From the NCBI RefSeq assembly GCF_035916875.1, contig NZ_JAXUHN010000042.1, forward strand, positions 1-41,602: 41,602 bases of DNA, written 5' to 3'. Made by a program: the position numbers and the translations under genes. Positions 21,777 through 30,949 of this stretch are shown one piece after another. Each line of letters opens with the position of its first letter. The first letter of the stretch is position 1. Source of the DNA: Methylomicrobium sp035916875. Its GTDB lineage: Bacteria > Pseudomonadota > Gammaproteobacteria > Methylococcales > Methylomonadaceae. The notes below the pieces were generated by a model, which saw only the letters and a list, made by a program, of their open reading frames with translations, made no database searches and was not told the origin of the DNA.

Positions 21777-22952
21777 ATGAAACGCAAAATTGTTGTCGCG
21801 ATCTCGGTCATCCTGCCCTGCCATACGGCCTTTGCAGCGCCCTATCAGCCCGGTAATGACGCCCAAATACTCGAGCGCCTGCCGGCCGCATCCAGATTCG
21901 AAAACCAGGAACTCCGCCAACTGCGCAAGCAAATGGCGGCCGGTCCCGCCCGGACCGAACTCGCGGTCGATCTGGCCGAGCGCTATATCGCGCGCGGCAA
22001 AGCCGATGCAGACCCTCGCTATTACGGTTATGCCGAAGGCCTGCTGAAAAGCTGGCAACAGATACAGGAGCCACCGCCGAAAGTCCTGCTGCTCAGCGCG
22101 CTGATCAAACAGCACCGGCACGACTTCGGCGGCGCGCTTCAGGATCTTGACAGCCTGCTGCGGCGGCAACCGGAAAATGCACAAGGCTGGCTGACTCGCG
22201 CTATCATCCTGCTCGTGCAGGCCCGCTATGCCGAAGCGCTACAAAGCTGCGCCCCGCTGATCGACCTCGACGATGCGTTGCTAGCCGGCACCTGTCTGGC
22301 TCAAGTCAACAGCCTGATCGGGCACGCGCAAAAGAGTTATGATTTTTTGCAGGAGGCATTGGCCGATCAATCGGCAGCCAACGCCGAACAACGGCAATGG
22401 ACCTTGACCGTACTGGCCGATATCGCCGCTCGTCTGGGAAAAATCCTTGATGCGGAAAAGCATTTTTCCGAAGCCATAGGCATCGAGCATCCGAATATTT
22501 ATCTCTTCGGCGCCTATGCGGATTTTTTGCTCGATCAACATCAGCCCGAAAAAGTGTTGGCGCTGTTGCAGGACAAAAGCCGGATCGATGCGTTGTTCTT
22601 ACGCATCGCGCTAGCCAAACAGCAACTGGCGGCAAGTGATCTCGATCAAGTAACCGAGGAATTGGAAGCACGCTTTGCGGCAAGCCGGATGCGCGGCGAA
22701 AATCTGCATCAGGGCGACGAAGCGCGCTTCACGCTACATTTATTGAACAAACCCGGGGAGGCCTTGCGGTTGGCCGAAGCCAACTGGCAAGCGCAGCGCG
22801 AACCCAAAGATGCGCGCATTTTGCTGGCAGCCGCGGTGGCCGCACATGCCGCCGAAGCCGCAAAGCCCGTGCTCGACCTGTTGAGCGCGACCGGGATGGA
22901 ACATCCGCAATTACGACAATTGGCCGCGCAAATCAGGCAAATGCAGCGGTAA
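21777..22952 (+). CDS. Exported TPR-like repeat protein
   Basis: The 391-aa protein begins with a signal peptide (MKRKIVVAISVILPCHTAFA). The rest is helical repeats of TPR type, such as YAEGLLKSWQQIQEPPPKVLLLSALIKQHRHDFGGALQDLDSLLRRQPENAQGWLTRAIILL, with alternating A/L positions typical of tetratricopeptides. It probably acts as a periplasmic scaffold. It follows the HupE gene closely and may be an accessory of that transporter. No catalytic motif is seen. Confidence 0.8.
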   Translation: MKRKIVVAISVILPCHTAFAAPYQPGNDAQILERLPAASRFENQELRQLRKQMAAGPARTELAVDLAERYIARGKADADPRYYGYAEGLLKSWQQIQEPPPKVLLLSALIKQHRHDFGGALQDLDSLLRRQPENAQGWLTRAIILLVQARYAEALQSCAPLIDLDDALLAGTCLAQVNSLIGHAQKSYDFLQEALADQSAANAEQRQWTLTVLADIAARLGKILDAEKHFSEAIGIEHPNIYLFGAYADFLLDQHQPEKVLALLQDKSRIDALFLRIALAKQQLAASDLDQVTEELEARFAASRMRGENLHQGDEARFTLHLLNKPGEALRLAEANWQAQREPKDARILLAAAVAAHAAEAAKPVLDLLSATGMEHPQLRQLAAQIRQMQR

Positions 22953-23015
22953 AGGACTGTATCAGGGCAGCGCGTGACGGGATATTGATCCCGTCGCCAG
23001 CTTTATCCAACCCGA

Positions 23016-24134
23016 TCACGCATGTTGATGCTTGCAGCAGCGCTTGCGGCACCGAATCACGAGCCAGGCGATGACGCCGAGAAGGATCAATCCCGGAATC
23101 ACCACAAACTTCAGAATATAAGGCCAGCAGGATGGCGGCGGCGTTTGCGGCCGCGCCGGCCACGGTTCGGCCAGATACGGAAACTCGCTCATGAACGGTT
23201 TATCGTTGACGGTCAAACGCGGCCATTGCTTGGTGTCGATGAACGCATTTTCCTGCAATGGGCAGTCGCCTTGATTACAGGTCAGCAAGGCCACATCGTC
23301 GGTCAAGCGCCGGCCGTTCGGAAAGCCCGGGGGGAAACGGTTCGTGTAAACCATCACATCCGGCACCATATCGTAATGGCGGATCAGCAAACCGCTCAAC
23401 TGATTCAATTGCGCCAGCGCGGGAATACAGGCCGCGAAAAAATCCTGCAATTTCTTTCTGGAGACCGCCTTTTCCTTGATCAACGCGACATGCTGATTCG
23501 GATGCACCGTATTCAAGATGTCGAAGCGGCCCAGTTGCGTCCGGTTCGAGCGGCCGACATGGTCGATCTGCTTGCCGTCCTTGACGCTCTTCGATGTTCC
23601 CCACAACAGAAAATCCTGCTGGTTTGGCGGAAACGAGGCTTTCGGAATCTTCATCGCCATCGTGACCACGTTCACATTGAAGAAGCGTGGAAAAATAAAC
23701 GGATCGTCGCGAACTCCAGTGTAAAACACGATACTTTCAGGGTTCTTCAGGCCTTTGACGGTCTTGTCTTTCAGCGAGGCGTCATCATTCAGATGAATCG
23801 TCACACTCGCGTCGGCTTCGATCGTCTCGGGATTCACGATCGTGCCGCCGTAACGCGCCCGGTCTTCTTCATTATCGAACTTGAGCTTGCTGTGCAGATC
23901 GAAATTGACCGTATATTCGTAAGGCGCGAAATTGTAAGGCGGCGCCGCGGTCAGGGCGCGTCTGACATTGAAGAAGACGATCATGTTGTCGCCTTCCGGA
24001 AAAAAGAACAATCCGGTGATATTCGGTTCCTGCGTGTTCGGATCAAGACTGATCGGGTCCGCATGATCCGATGCCATAGATCTTAAAGGCAACAGCGCCA
24101 ACAGCGAAAGCAATAAGAGACGCGCGTATAACAT
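23016..24134 (-). CDS. DUF4331 protein with C-terminal membrane anchor
   Basis: The 372-aa protein has a signal peptide (MLYARLLLLSLLALLPLRSMA) followed directly by SDHADPISLDPNTQEPNITGLFFF, the conserved DUF4331 opening. The family is periplasmic or extracellular and functionally undefined. The C-terminus has a proline-rich linker, one membrane helix (ILKFVVIPGLILLGVIAWLVI) and a short basic tail with three cysteines and two histidines (RCRKRCCKHQHA). That tail is unusual and could bind a metal or be modified. The gene is convergent with the TPR gene (63-bp gap). Confidence 0.8.
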   Translation of the reverse strand: MLYARLLLLSLLALLPLRSMASDHADPISLDPNTQEPNITGLFFFPEGDNMIVFFNVRRALTAAPPYNFAPYEYTVNFDLHSKLKFDNEEDRARYGGTIVNPETIEADASVTIHLNDDASLKDKTVKGLKNPESIVFYTGVRDDPFIFPRFFNVNVVTMAMKIPKASFPPNQQDFLLWGTSKSVKDGKQIDHVGRSNRTQLGRFDILNTVHPNQHVALIKEKAVSRKKLQDFFAACIPALAQLNQLSGLLIRHYDMVPDVMVYTNRFPPGFPNGRRLTDDVALLTCNQGDCPLQENAFIDTKQWPRLTVNDKPFMSEFPYLAEPWPARPQTPPPSCWPYILKFVVIPGLILLGVIAWLVIRCRKRCCKHQHA

Positions 24135-24739
24135 AACCCCCCCTTTTTTTATTAAACATTTGTTTTGGAGACTGCATGCGTCCGCGGTAGCTTAATACGA
24201 GGTGCTTTGTTAAGCGATGATTGCGCTGATTAGCGGCTATGATGGGGCGCATAACGCGCCATCATATACCCCTTCGAGTAATGATACAAGCCTCTAGCTG
24301 ATTGATCTCGAATCTCAGCAACATGTTCAATCAATCTAAATTCGTCCAGTGCAATAGACCTGTAGCATTCCTGCCGACATGGCCACGGACTCGCGAAGAG
24401 ATTCCGAAAAATGACGCGCTTCAATTTTTTGGCCAAACCCAGTATCCAATTGCAGCGATGAACAATCACCCTGGCCTCGCTGGAGCCAAGGCTTTCAGGC
24501 TCTTGAGCAGCAGATGGGCGAAGTGATTAATCGGCATCAAATGGCCGCTGTTACGCAACCAAGGAAAACACCATAAGATCGGGCCTTTAGGGTGCGAATT
24601 CGGAGCGCCCAAGTGCATTCTTCTCGGCTCTGGCGAAAAGATTTTAGCTTATCCGGCGACGTTTAAGCCCTTGGCTTGACCGCAACCGGATACACCGGGT
24701 TACAATCTGACTCCCTTCAGTCAAGTTACTAAACGAGCC
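24135..24739. other. Intergenic region with no supported gene
   Basis: This 605-bp stretch holds no convincing CDS; short open frames on both strands lack ribosome binding sites and recognisable motifs. An imperfect hairpin, TGATGGGGCGC/GCGCCATCA around ATAAC, lies near 24240-24264. The base composition is less biased than in the flanking genes. It may contain decayed sequence, but no source could be identified. Confidence 0.5.
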
Positions 24740-25177
24740 ATGGCCAAACCCGTTACTCCTCTGCTTGCCGCCGACACGATCATCGCGCTGATCGATTTGC
24801 CCGAGCGCCCTTTCGTATTGATCGAGCGCGCGTTTCCACCCTACGGCTGGGCGATACCGGGCGGCTTTGTCGATGTCGACGAAACGGTCGAGCACGCCGC
24901 GATTCGCGAAGCGAAGGAAGAAGTCGGACTCGACGTGCGTCTGATCGCGCTCTTGGGTATTTATTCCGACCCGAAACGCGATGCCCGCGGACATACGGTC
25001 ACCGCCTGTTATGTAGCCGAAGCACACGGCATGCCCAAAGCGGCTGACGATGCGAAGAACTGCGGCATTTTCACGTTTGCGAATCTGCCTGAAGCATTGG
25101 CGTTCGATCATGCCGAGGTGCTGGCCGATTACAGGAATTTTTTGACGAGCGGCAAGGTCGCGCCGTTAAGCATGTAG
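24740..25177 (+). CDS. NUDIX hydrolase
   Basis: The 145-aa protein carries a complete Nudix box: G42-x5-E48-x7-R56-E57-x2-E60-E61-x-G63, so the Mg2+-binding catalytic helix is intact. It should hydrolyse a nucleoside diphosphate linked to another moiety. The prolines and GWAIPGGFVDVDE before the box resemble ADP-ribose pyrophosphatase or MutT-like members, but substrate choice cannot be read. It is a single-domain protein alone on its strand; ATG 24740 is preceded by only a weak ribosome binding site. Confidence 0.92.
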   Translation: MAKPVTPLLAADTIIALIDLPERPFVLIERAFPPYGWAIPGGFVDVDETVEHAAIREAKEEVGLDVRLIALLGIYSDPKRDARGHTVTACYVAEAHGMPKAADDAKNCGIFTFANLPEALAFDHAEVLADYRNFLTSGKVAPLSM

Positions 25178-25598
25178 TCTTTTTCAGCCAGAGATTTATA
25201 TTTTTTGACAAAAATGAGTCTGTCAAATCGATACGAACGAAGTGGATTTCGGCTATCGCGTAATCGATGCCGACGGGGTGAGTTTGAGGGTCAGACAGTC
25301 ACGGCCACGTCCCTAAAGCTGTAAGAGGAGCGAATAGGTAAAGACTTAGGCGTATTCGAAAATCTTAATTCGCCAAGGATCCGGGCAAAAAAGAATAATG
25401 CGTCATGCCTTGCGCTTAATAAATTTCCGGCAATGTGCCGAGTCGGTTGTAGCAAGACAAGACGCCTAGAGGCTCTGACCGGTAACGTTCGGTCAATAGG
25501 ATCGGCAGAGCTAACTTTTTGCGAGCAAAATGCCGGTAGATGATTATTTTATCTTTCGGGTTCCGGTTTCCCGGGTTAGGTTAAGCGTTGAGTCTCTC
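25178..25598. other. Intergenic region, possibly decayed sequence
   Basis: No gene is supported in these 421 bp. Fragments of open frame occur on both strands but none has a start with a ribosome binding site. The stretch lies between the NUDIX gene and the small membrane protein gene, and its origin is not recognised. Confidence 0.4.
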
Positions 25599-25751
25599 TT
25601 AACCGTGGGTTCTGCGGCTCAGAAACATATTCGTGTAAATTGCGGCCGAGGCGAAAAAGATATTAGAAAAGATGAATTCGCCCGAAATAAAGCCCGCAAT
25701 CCCGGTGATGAACATGAGGCCGATGATGATGTCGCGTTTCGCATTTGACAT
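25599..25751 (-). CDS. Small two-helix membrane protein (50 aa)
   Basis: On the minus strand the ATG at 25749-25751 is preceded by TTAGGAG with a 7-8-base spacing, a good ribosome binding site, so this start is preferred to an upstream in-frame one at 25796. The product is MSNAKRDIIIGLMFITGIAG..., a hydrophobic hairpin of two membrane segments (IIIGLMFITGIAGFI and FIFSNIFFASAAIYTNMFL) ending SRRTHG. The positive termini suggest both ends are cytoplasmic. The family is not recognised. It is a plausible genuine small protein. Confidence 0.55.
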   Translation of the reverse strand: MSNAKRDIIIGLMFITGIAGFISGEFIFSNIFFASAAIYTNMFLSRRTHG

Positions 25752-26025
25752 GGTGTTTACTCCTAAGATGTAGTTGATAACAAATGAAAATTTCACATCT
25801 ACAGTATAGGGACGCTATCTGGTGTTTACAATATTGAAATCAGTTAATTAATAGTTTCTTTATTATTAACAATAGCTGCCGCAATCCATTCCCTGTCCAC
25901 CTTAGTTTGAGCGGCCCCGTCCCCAAATAGTCGCTCTCACACGCAGCATCGCCACGGCTAAAGTGTTAAACTATCGCCATTATTTAATCCGCGATTCGCG
26001 CTGCAAACACCCCGCATAAGCCAGC

Positions 26026-29000
26026 ATGGCCGAAGATAAAGCCTTAATCTTTTCACCGAAGGTTCCCGAATCCAAAGACGCCGCGCTATTGTGGAATGGT
26101 TTACACGGCTGCGCCGACGCGCTGGCGTTGGCTTCGGCGATTAAAAATGAAAATCGCCTGTTTCTGATCGTGACCGCCGATAACCACACCGCGCTGCGAC
26201 TCGAGCACGAACTCGAGTTTTTCTTGCAGGGCGCCGGACTTTCGATTCTGCATTTTCCGGACTGGGAAACTCTGCCGTACGACGTGTTTTCGCCGCTGCC
26301 GGAAATTATCTCCGAGCGTCTGAAAACGCTCGCGCAACTGCCTCAGGTCAGGCGCGGCGCATTGATCGTCTCGGTCGCCACGCTGATGCACCGGCTCGCG
26401 CCGAGAGAGCATGTGCTCGCGCACAGCTTTTCATTAAGCGTCGGCGAGATTTTCAATCTGGAGTTGAATCGAGCCAAGCTCGAAAGCGTCGGCTATCAGT
26501 GCGTCTCGCAGGTGTATCAGCATGCCGAATTCGCCGTGCGCGGCTCAATCGTCGATCTGTTTCCGATGGGCAGCAAATCGCCCTACCGGATTGAACTTTT
26601 CGATGACGAGATCGAATCGATCCGCACTTTCGATCCCGAAACGCAACGGTCGATGGACAAGATCGATAGGATCGAATTATTTCCGGCGCGCGAATTTCCG
26701 TTTACCGACGAAGCGATCAAACATTTCCGGCAGGCTTTCCGCGATCTCTTTCCGGACGCATCGACCAAAAACACCTTATATAGCGATGTCAGCAAAGGCA
26801 TTGCGCCCGGCGGCATCGAATACTATCTTCCATTGTTCGTCGAACGCACGGCCAACCTGTTCGACTACCTACCTGCGAACACGGTATTCGTATTACCGGC
26901 GATACTCGATGCACAGGCCGATGCCTTTTCCGCGGAAGCGCTCGAACGCTACGAGCAGCGGCGTTTTAATGTCGATCGGCCTTTACTGAAGCCGGAATTG
27001 TTGTTCCTGAGCACAGGCGAACTAAAGCATAGAGCCTCCGCGTTCGCGCAAATCGCTCTCCAAGGCATAGAAAGATCGCAGGCCATACCTGGCAATGGCA
27101 TTTCCTTCGACTGCGCGCCGCTGCCCGAATTGACGATCGACGCGAAGCTGAAAGAGCCCGCCCAGCGGCTACGCCGGTTTATCGAAGGCTTCGACGGCAA
27201 GCTCCTATTCGTCGCCGAATCGGCCGGCCGTCGGGAAGGTCTGATCGACAAGCTAAAAACCTTCAAGATCAAACTGAAAGCGGTCGAAGGCTGGCGCGAT
27301 TTTATCGATACAGAGGACAAGCTTTGCATTACGGTCGCGCCGATGGATCAGGGCCTGTGGCTCGAAAAGCAGAATCTCGCGGTGATCGCCGAAAGCCTGC
27401 TGTCCGGCGAAAAAGCCCAGCAGCGGCGCCGGCGGCGGATTGCGGCGACCAAGGAACTCGAAAAGATCGTCAACAACTTGAATGAATTGACGATTGGCTC
27501 GCCGGTTGTGCATCAAGAGCATGGCGTCGGCCGTTATATGGGCTTGCAAACCTTACAAATCGGCGGCATCGCGGCCGAGTTTCTAGCGCTGGAATACGCG
27601 CACAACGACAAACTGTATGTGCCGGTCTCGTCCTTGCATCTGATCGGGCGCTACACCGGCGTCAACCCCGAAACCGCGCCGCTGCACAAACTCGGCGGCG
27701 ACCAGTGGAGCAAGGCGAAGAAAAAGGCAATCGAAAAAATCCGCGACGTCGCGGCGGAGCTCTTGGAAATTTATGCAAAGCGCGCGGCCAAGAAAGGCCA
27801 TGAATTTCACATTGCCGACAATGATTATCAGGCCTTTGCCGACGCGTTTCCGTTCGAGGAAACACCCGACCAGCAGACCGCGATCGAAGCGATCCTGGAA
27901 GACATGACCTGCCCTCAGCCGATGGACCGGGTCATTTGCGGCGACGTCGGTTTCGGCAAGACCGAAGTCGCGATGCGCGCCGCCTATATCGCGGTGCAGG
28001 ACGGCAAACAGGTTGCGGTGCTGGTGCCGACGACGCTGCTCGCGCAGCAGCATTATCAAAACTTCCGCGACCGCTTCGCCGACTGGCCGGTGCGCGTCGA
28101 AGTGATGTCCCGCTTTGTGACGCCGAAACAGCAAAAAGAAGTCGCCGACGCCCTCACGGAAGGCAGCGTCGATATCATCATCGGCACGCATAAACTGTTG
28201 TCGAAGGAGCTCGGATACAAAGCGCTCGGCCTGGTTATCATCGACGAAGAACACCGTTTCGGCGTGCATCAAAAAGAGCATTTCAAAAAGCTGCGTAACG
28301 AACTGGACCTGTTGACGCTGACCGCGACGCCGATTCCGAGGACGTTGAACATGGCGATGTCGGGCCTGCGCGACATTTCGATCATTGCAAGCCCTCCGCC
28401 GAACCGCCACGCGATCAAGACCTTCATCAGCGAATGGGTCGATGCGTTGGTGCAGGAGGCGTGCCTGCGCGAGATCAAGCGCGGCGGCCAGATTTTCTTC
28501 CTGCACAACGACATCAAGTCGATGGACAAAATGGCCGGCGAACTACAGAAACTTGTGCCGGACGCGCGGATCGAAATTGCTCACGGCCAGATGCCCGAGC
28601 GCGATCTCGAACGGATCATGCTCGACTTTTATCATCAGCGCTTCAATCTGCTGCTCAGCACCACGATCATCGAAAGCGGCATTGATATTCCGAGCGCGAA
28701 TACAATCATCATCAACCGCGCCGACAAACTCGGCCTCGCACAGTTGCATCAACTGCGTGGGCGCGTCGGCCGCTCGCACCACCGTGCTTATGCCTATTTC
28801 ATCGTGCCGCCGAAAACATTGATGACCAAGGACGCGCAGAAGCGGCTCGAAGCAATCGAAGCCTCCGGCGACCTCGGCGCGGGCTTCATGCTGTCCTCGC
28901 ACGACCTCGAAATCCGCGGCGCCGGCGAATTGCTCGGCGACGAACAAAGTGGCCAGATTCAGGAAATCGGCTACACCTTATATACGGAACTGCTCGACCG

Positions 29001-29496
29001 CGCGGTCCATGCGCTAAAATCGGGCAAACAGCCGGAGCTGGAACTGCCGGCCGAAATGGGCCCGGAAGTCGATCTGCAAGCACCTGCGTTAATCCCGGAA
29101 GACTATCTGCCGGACATCCATGCGCGTCTGGTGCTGTACAAACGCATCGCCAGCGCCGAATCGCCCGAAGACCTCCGCGATCTGCAAGTCGAAATGATCG
29201 ACCGCTTTGGCCTCTTGCCAGAGCCGGTCAAAACGCTGTTCAGCGTGACAGAATTAAAACAAGATGCGCAAAAGCTGGGTCTGAAAAAGATCGAGGCGAA
29301 CGCCGCCGGCGGCCGCCTGGTCTTTACCAAGGAACCGAAAATCAATACCGAGCAACTGATTACATTGATTCAAACCCAGGCGCAGGTCTATAAATTCGAC
29401 GGTGCGGACAAACTCAGATTCATCAAAAAGTTTGATACGACCGAACAGAAGCTCGAGTTCATTACGGAATTGTTGGCGCGGTTGGCGGTTGAGTGA
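26026..29496 (+). CDS. mfd: Transcription-repair coupling factor Mfd
   Basis: Mfd removes RNA polymerase stalled at DNA damage and recruits UvrA for repair. The 1156-aa length is standard. The N-terminal UvrB-like region (LLWNGLHGCADALALASAI, FPDWETLPYDVFSPLPEI) lacks helicase activity. The RNA polymerase-interacting/CarD-like module contains VVHQEHGVGRYMGLQTLQ. The SF2 translocase has GDVGFGKTEVAMRAA (about 638-652), DEEHRFGVHQKEH (about 740), TATPIPRT, SGIDIPSANT and QLRGRVGRS. The C-terminal D7-type region ends the protein. It is monocistronic here; the next gene on this strand is the Ada fragment. Confidence 0.98.
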   Translation: MAEDKALIFSPKVPESKDAALLWNGLHGCADALALASAIKNENRLFLIVTADNHTALRLEHELEFFLQGAGLSILHFPDWETLPYDVFSPLPEIISERLKTLAQLPQVRRGALIVSVATLMHRLAPREHVLAHSFSLSVGEIFNLELNRAKLESVGYQCVSQVYQHAEFAVRGSIVDLFPMGSKSPYRIELFDDEIESIRTFDPETQRSMDKIDRIELFPAREFPFTDEAIKHFRQAFRDLFPDASTKNTLYSDVSKGIAPGGIEYYLPLFVERTANLFDYLPANTVFVLPAILDAQADAFSAEALERYEQRRFNVDRPLLKPELLFLSTGELKHRASAFAQIALQGIERSQAIPGNGISFDCAPLPELTIDAKLKEPAQRLRRFIEGFDGKLLFVAESAGRREGLIDKLKTFKIKLKAVEGWRDFIDTEDKLCITVAPMDQGLWLEKQNLAVIAESLLSGEKAQQRRRRRIAATKELEKIVNNLNELTIGSPVVHQEHGVGRYMGLQTLQIGGIAAEFLALEYAHNDKLYVPVSSLHLIGRYTGVNPETAPLHKLGGDQWSKAKKKAIEKIRDVAAELLEIYAKRAAKKGHEFHIADNDYQAFADAFPFEETPDQQTAIEAILEDMTCPQPMDRVICGDVGFGKTEVAMRAAYIAVQDGKQVAVLVPTTLLAQQHYQNFRDRFADWPVRVEVMSRFVTPKQQKEVADALTEGSVDIIIGTHKLLSKELGYKALGLVIIDEEHRFGVHQKEHFKKLRNELDLLTLTATPIPRTLNMAMSGLRDISIIASPPPNRHAIKTFISEWVDALVQEACLREIKRGGQIFFLHNDIKSMDKMAGELQKLVPDARIEIAHGQMPERDLERIMLDFYHQRFNLLLSTTIIESGIDIPSANTIIINRADKLGLAQLHQLRGRVGRSHHRAYAYFIVPPKTLMTKDAQKRLEAIEASGDLGAGFMLSSHDLEIRGAGELLGDEQSGQIQEIGYTLYTELLDRAVHALKSGKQPELELPAEMGPEVDLQAPALIPEDYLPDIHARLVLYKRIASAESPEDLRDLQVEMIDRFGLLPEPVKTLFSVTELKQDAQKLGLKKIEANAAGGRLVFTKEPKINTEQLITLIQTQAQVYKFDGADKLRFIKKFDTTEQKLEFITELLARLAVE

Positions 29497-29617
29497 CAGG
29501 ACTTCTTTATGCCGCGCAGCCAGGATTGCCCATAATGGAGTCACTTTTTTCATTCTCTCCTCCTGATCGAACACCCTGTCACGCCAGGAATTACGAACAG
29601 CCCAGCACCTCCTGGTC

Positions 29618-30166
29618 ATGACGCCGCCCTGTTATCGCCGCAGCGGAACCGATTGCCGCATTCGCTTCGCCTTGGGGAAATGTTCCTTGGGTTCGATTCT
29701 GGTTGCGCTCAGCGAACGCGGCGTATGCGCGATCACACTGGGCGACGATCCCGATGCGTTGGCGCGTGACTTGACGGATCGCTTTCCGCAAGCCGAACTG
29801 ATTGGCGGAGACTGCGAATCCGAACAGTGGGTCGCCAAGGTGGTCGGCTTTATCGAAATACCGGCTTTGGAATTGGATTTACCCCTGGATGTGCGCGGCA
29901 CGGCGTTCCAGCAACGGGTATGGCAGGCGCTAAGAAAAATCCCGGCCGGCGGCAAGGCCAGCTATACGGAAATCGCGGTACGCATCGGCGCGCCGAAGGC
30001 GGTGCGGGCGGTGGCGACGGCCTGCGCGGCCAATGCCTTGGCGGTGGCGATTCCTTGCCATCGGGTAGTCAGGTCGGACGGCAGTCTATCGGGCTATCGG
30101 TGGGGCGTCGAACGCAAAGCCGAATTGCTGCGGCGCGAAAGCGAAGCGTCAGAGCCAAACGTTTGA
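29618..30166 (+). CDS. N-terminally truncated Ada: MGMT domain only
   Basis: The 182-aa protein is the O6-methylguanine-DNA methyltransferase domain. The alkyl-accepting C147 is in AIPCHRVVR, with RGTAFQQRVWQALRKIP and SYTEIAVRIGAPKAVRAVA, where the active-site asparagine follows as ACAANALAV. Before it, residues 1-20 (MTPPCYRRSGTDCRIRFALG) match the end of the AraC-type helix-turn-helix and the linker of full-length Ada. In frame upstream, LRTAQHLLV continues that match to a stop at 29564-29566. The gene is therefore probably the 3' half of an ada gene that lost its AdaA/AraC part. The repair activity should remain, but self-regulated induction would be lost. No ribosome binding site is clear before ATG 29618. 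Confidence 0.8.
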   Translation: MTPPCYRRSGTDCRIRFALGKCSLGSILVALSERGVCAITLGDDPDALARDLTDRFPQAELIGGDCESEQWVAKVVGFIEIPALELDLPLDVRGTAFQQRVWQALRKIPAGGKASYTEIAVRIGAPKAVRAVATACAANALAVAIPCHRVVRSDGSLSGYRWGVERKAELLRRESEASEPNV

Positions 30167-30209
30167 TCCTTACAACATAACCCATCTGCGGACTGGGCTT
30201 TGCGCGCCG

Positions 30210-30914
30210 CTATTTTTTAATCAGCGTGACCAACCGGGATTCGTTATCGATGACCAACTTATAACGCCCCAGCGCACTCATCCCCAACAGACTTTTATTG
30301 TTCAACAGCGCATCGTCAACGAAAGCGGCATCCACGTTTTCGAGGGTTTCCCCTTCTATTCTAAGGCCCTGCAATTTGCCGACTTTGGCGTCCACGCTGC
30401 CGTTCGCTGTCTGCATGATCCGCGCAGCCAGCGTGTCCTCGGCGATCCCGAGCTTGTCAATCATCGAAGCCGGCAGCACGATCAAATCCGCGCCGGTATC
30501 GACAATCATTTCGACTGTTTCCCAATAGGCGCCGGTGCCCGAAATGGATAACGAGACCAACAAGTGCCCGCCTTCGAAGCGGGTCGGTAATACAATACGG
30601 CTGCTGTCGGTTTTTTGTTTCCTATTGATAATCACGACTTTTTCGATCTTTCCTTTGAGGTCCCGACTGACGACGTGATTGTATGACGCCAGCGCTTTCT
30701 CGAGTTGCTGTTCCAGGCTGCCGCGTGCGCGCACTTTCGGTTCATCGCCGATGTTATCCAGGCCAACGATCTGTATAGCCATCTGGTTTTGCAGCGACTC
30801 GATTTGGCCGTATAAATCATCGCCATAATCGGTTTCTTCCGCCTCCGCGCAAAGCGCGGCAACAACACAGAAACAACAGACAAGCTTTCTGATTGAAATG
30901 AGGTAATGGTACAT
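30210..30914 (-). CDS. Retropepsin-like exported aspartic protease
   Basis: The 234-aa protein has an N-terminal signal-like segment (KLVCCFCVVAALCAEA), a charged helical linker, and a C-terminal retropepsin-like domain. The active site D139-T-G-A appears in MIVDTGADLIVLPASMIDKLG, and the second half has KSLLGMSALGRYKLVIDN, the L-L-G-M-x-x-L-x-x flap-and-strand of clan AA bacterial proteases. Each monomer contributes one Asp, so it should act as a dimer in the periplasm. The substrate is unknown. It is followed on the minus strand by nothing for 30 bp beyond its stop and faces the Ada fragment convergently. Confidence 0.85.
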   Translation of the reverse strand: MYHYLISIRKLVCCFCVVAALCAEAEETDYGDDLYGQIESLQNQMAIQIVGLDNIGDEPKVRARGSLEQQLEKALASYNHVVSRDLKGKIEKVVIINRKQKTDSSRIVLPTRFEGGHLLVSLSISGTGAYWETVEMIVDTGADLIVLPASMIDKLGIAEDTLAARIMQTANGSVDAKVGKLQGLRIEGETLENVDAAFVDDALLNNKSLLGMSALGRYKLVIDNESRLVTLIKK

Positions 30915-30949
30915 GGTTACGGAAATAATCGCCTTTATTTACAGTAGAC

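Noticed and set aside
23022..24086. 354-aa frame opposite the DUF4331 gene
   Set aside because: Arg/His/Gln-rich shadow of a clearly real gene; no motif or start signal.
24230..24526. Transposase remnant between the DUF4331 and NUDIX genes
   Set aside because: Translated fragments in all frames could not be tied to a transposase family; reported only as intergenic sequence.
27583..28506. 307-aa frame opposite mfd
   Set aside because: Antisense of the conserved helicase domain; no start signal.
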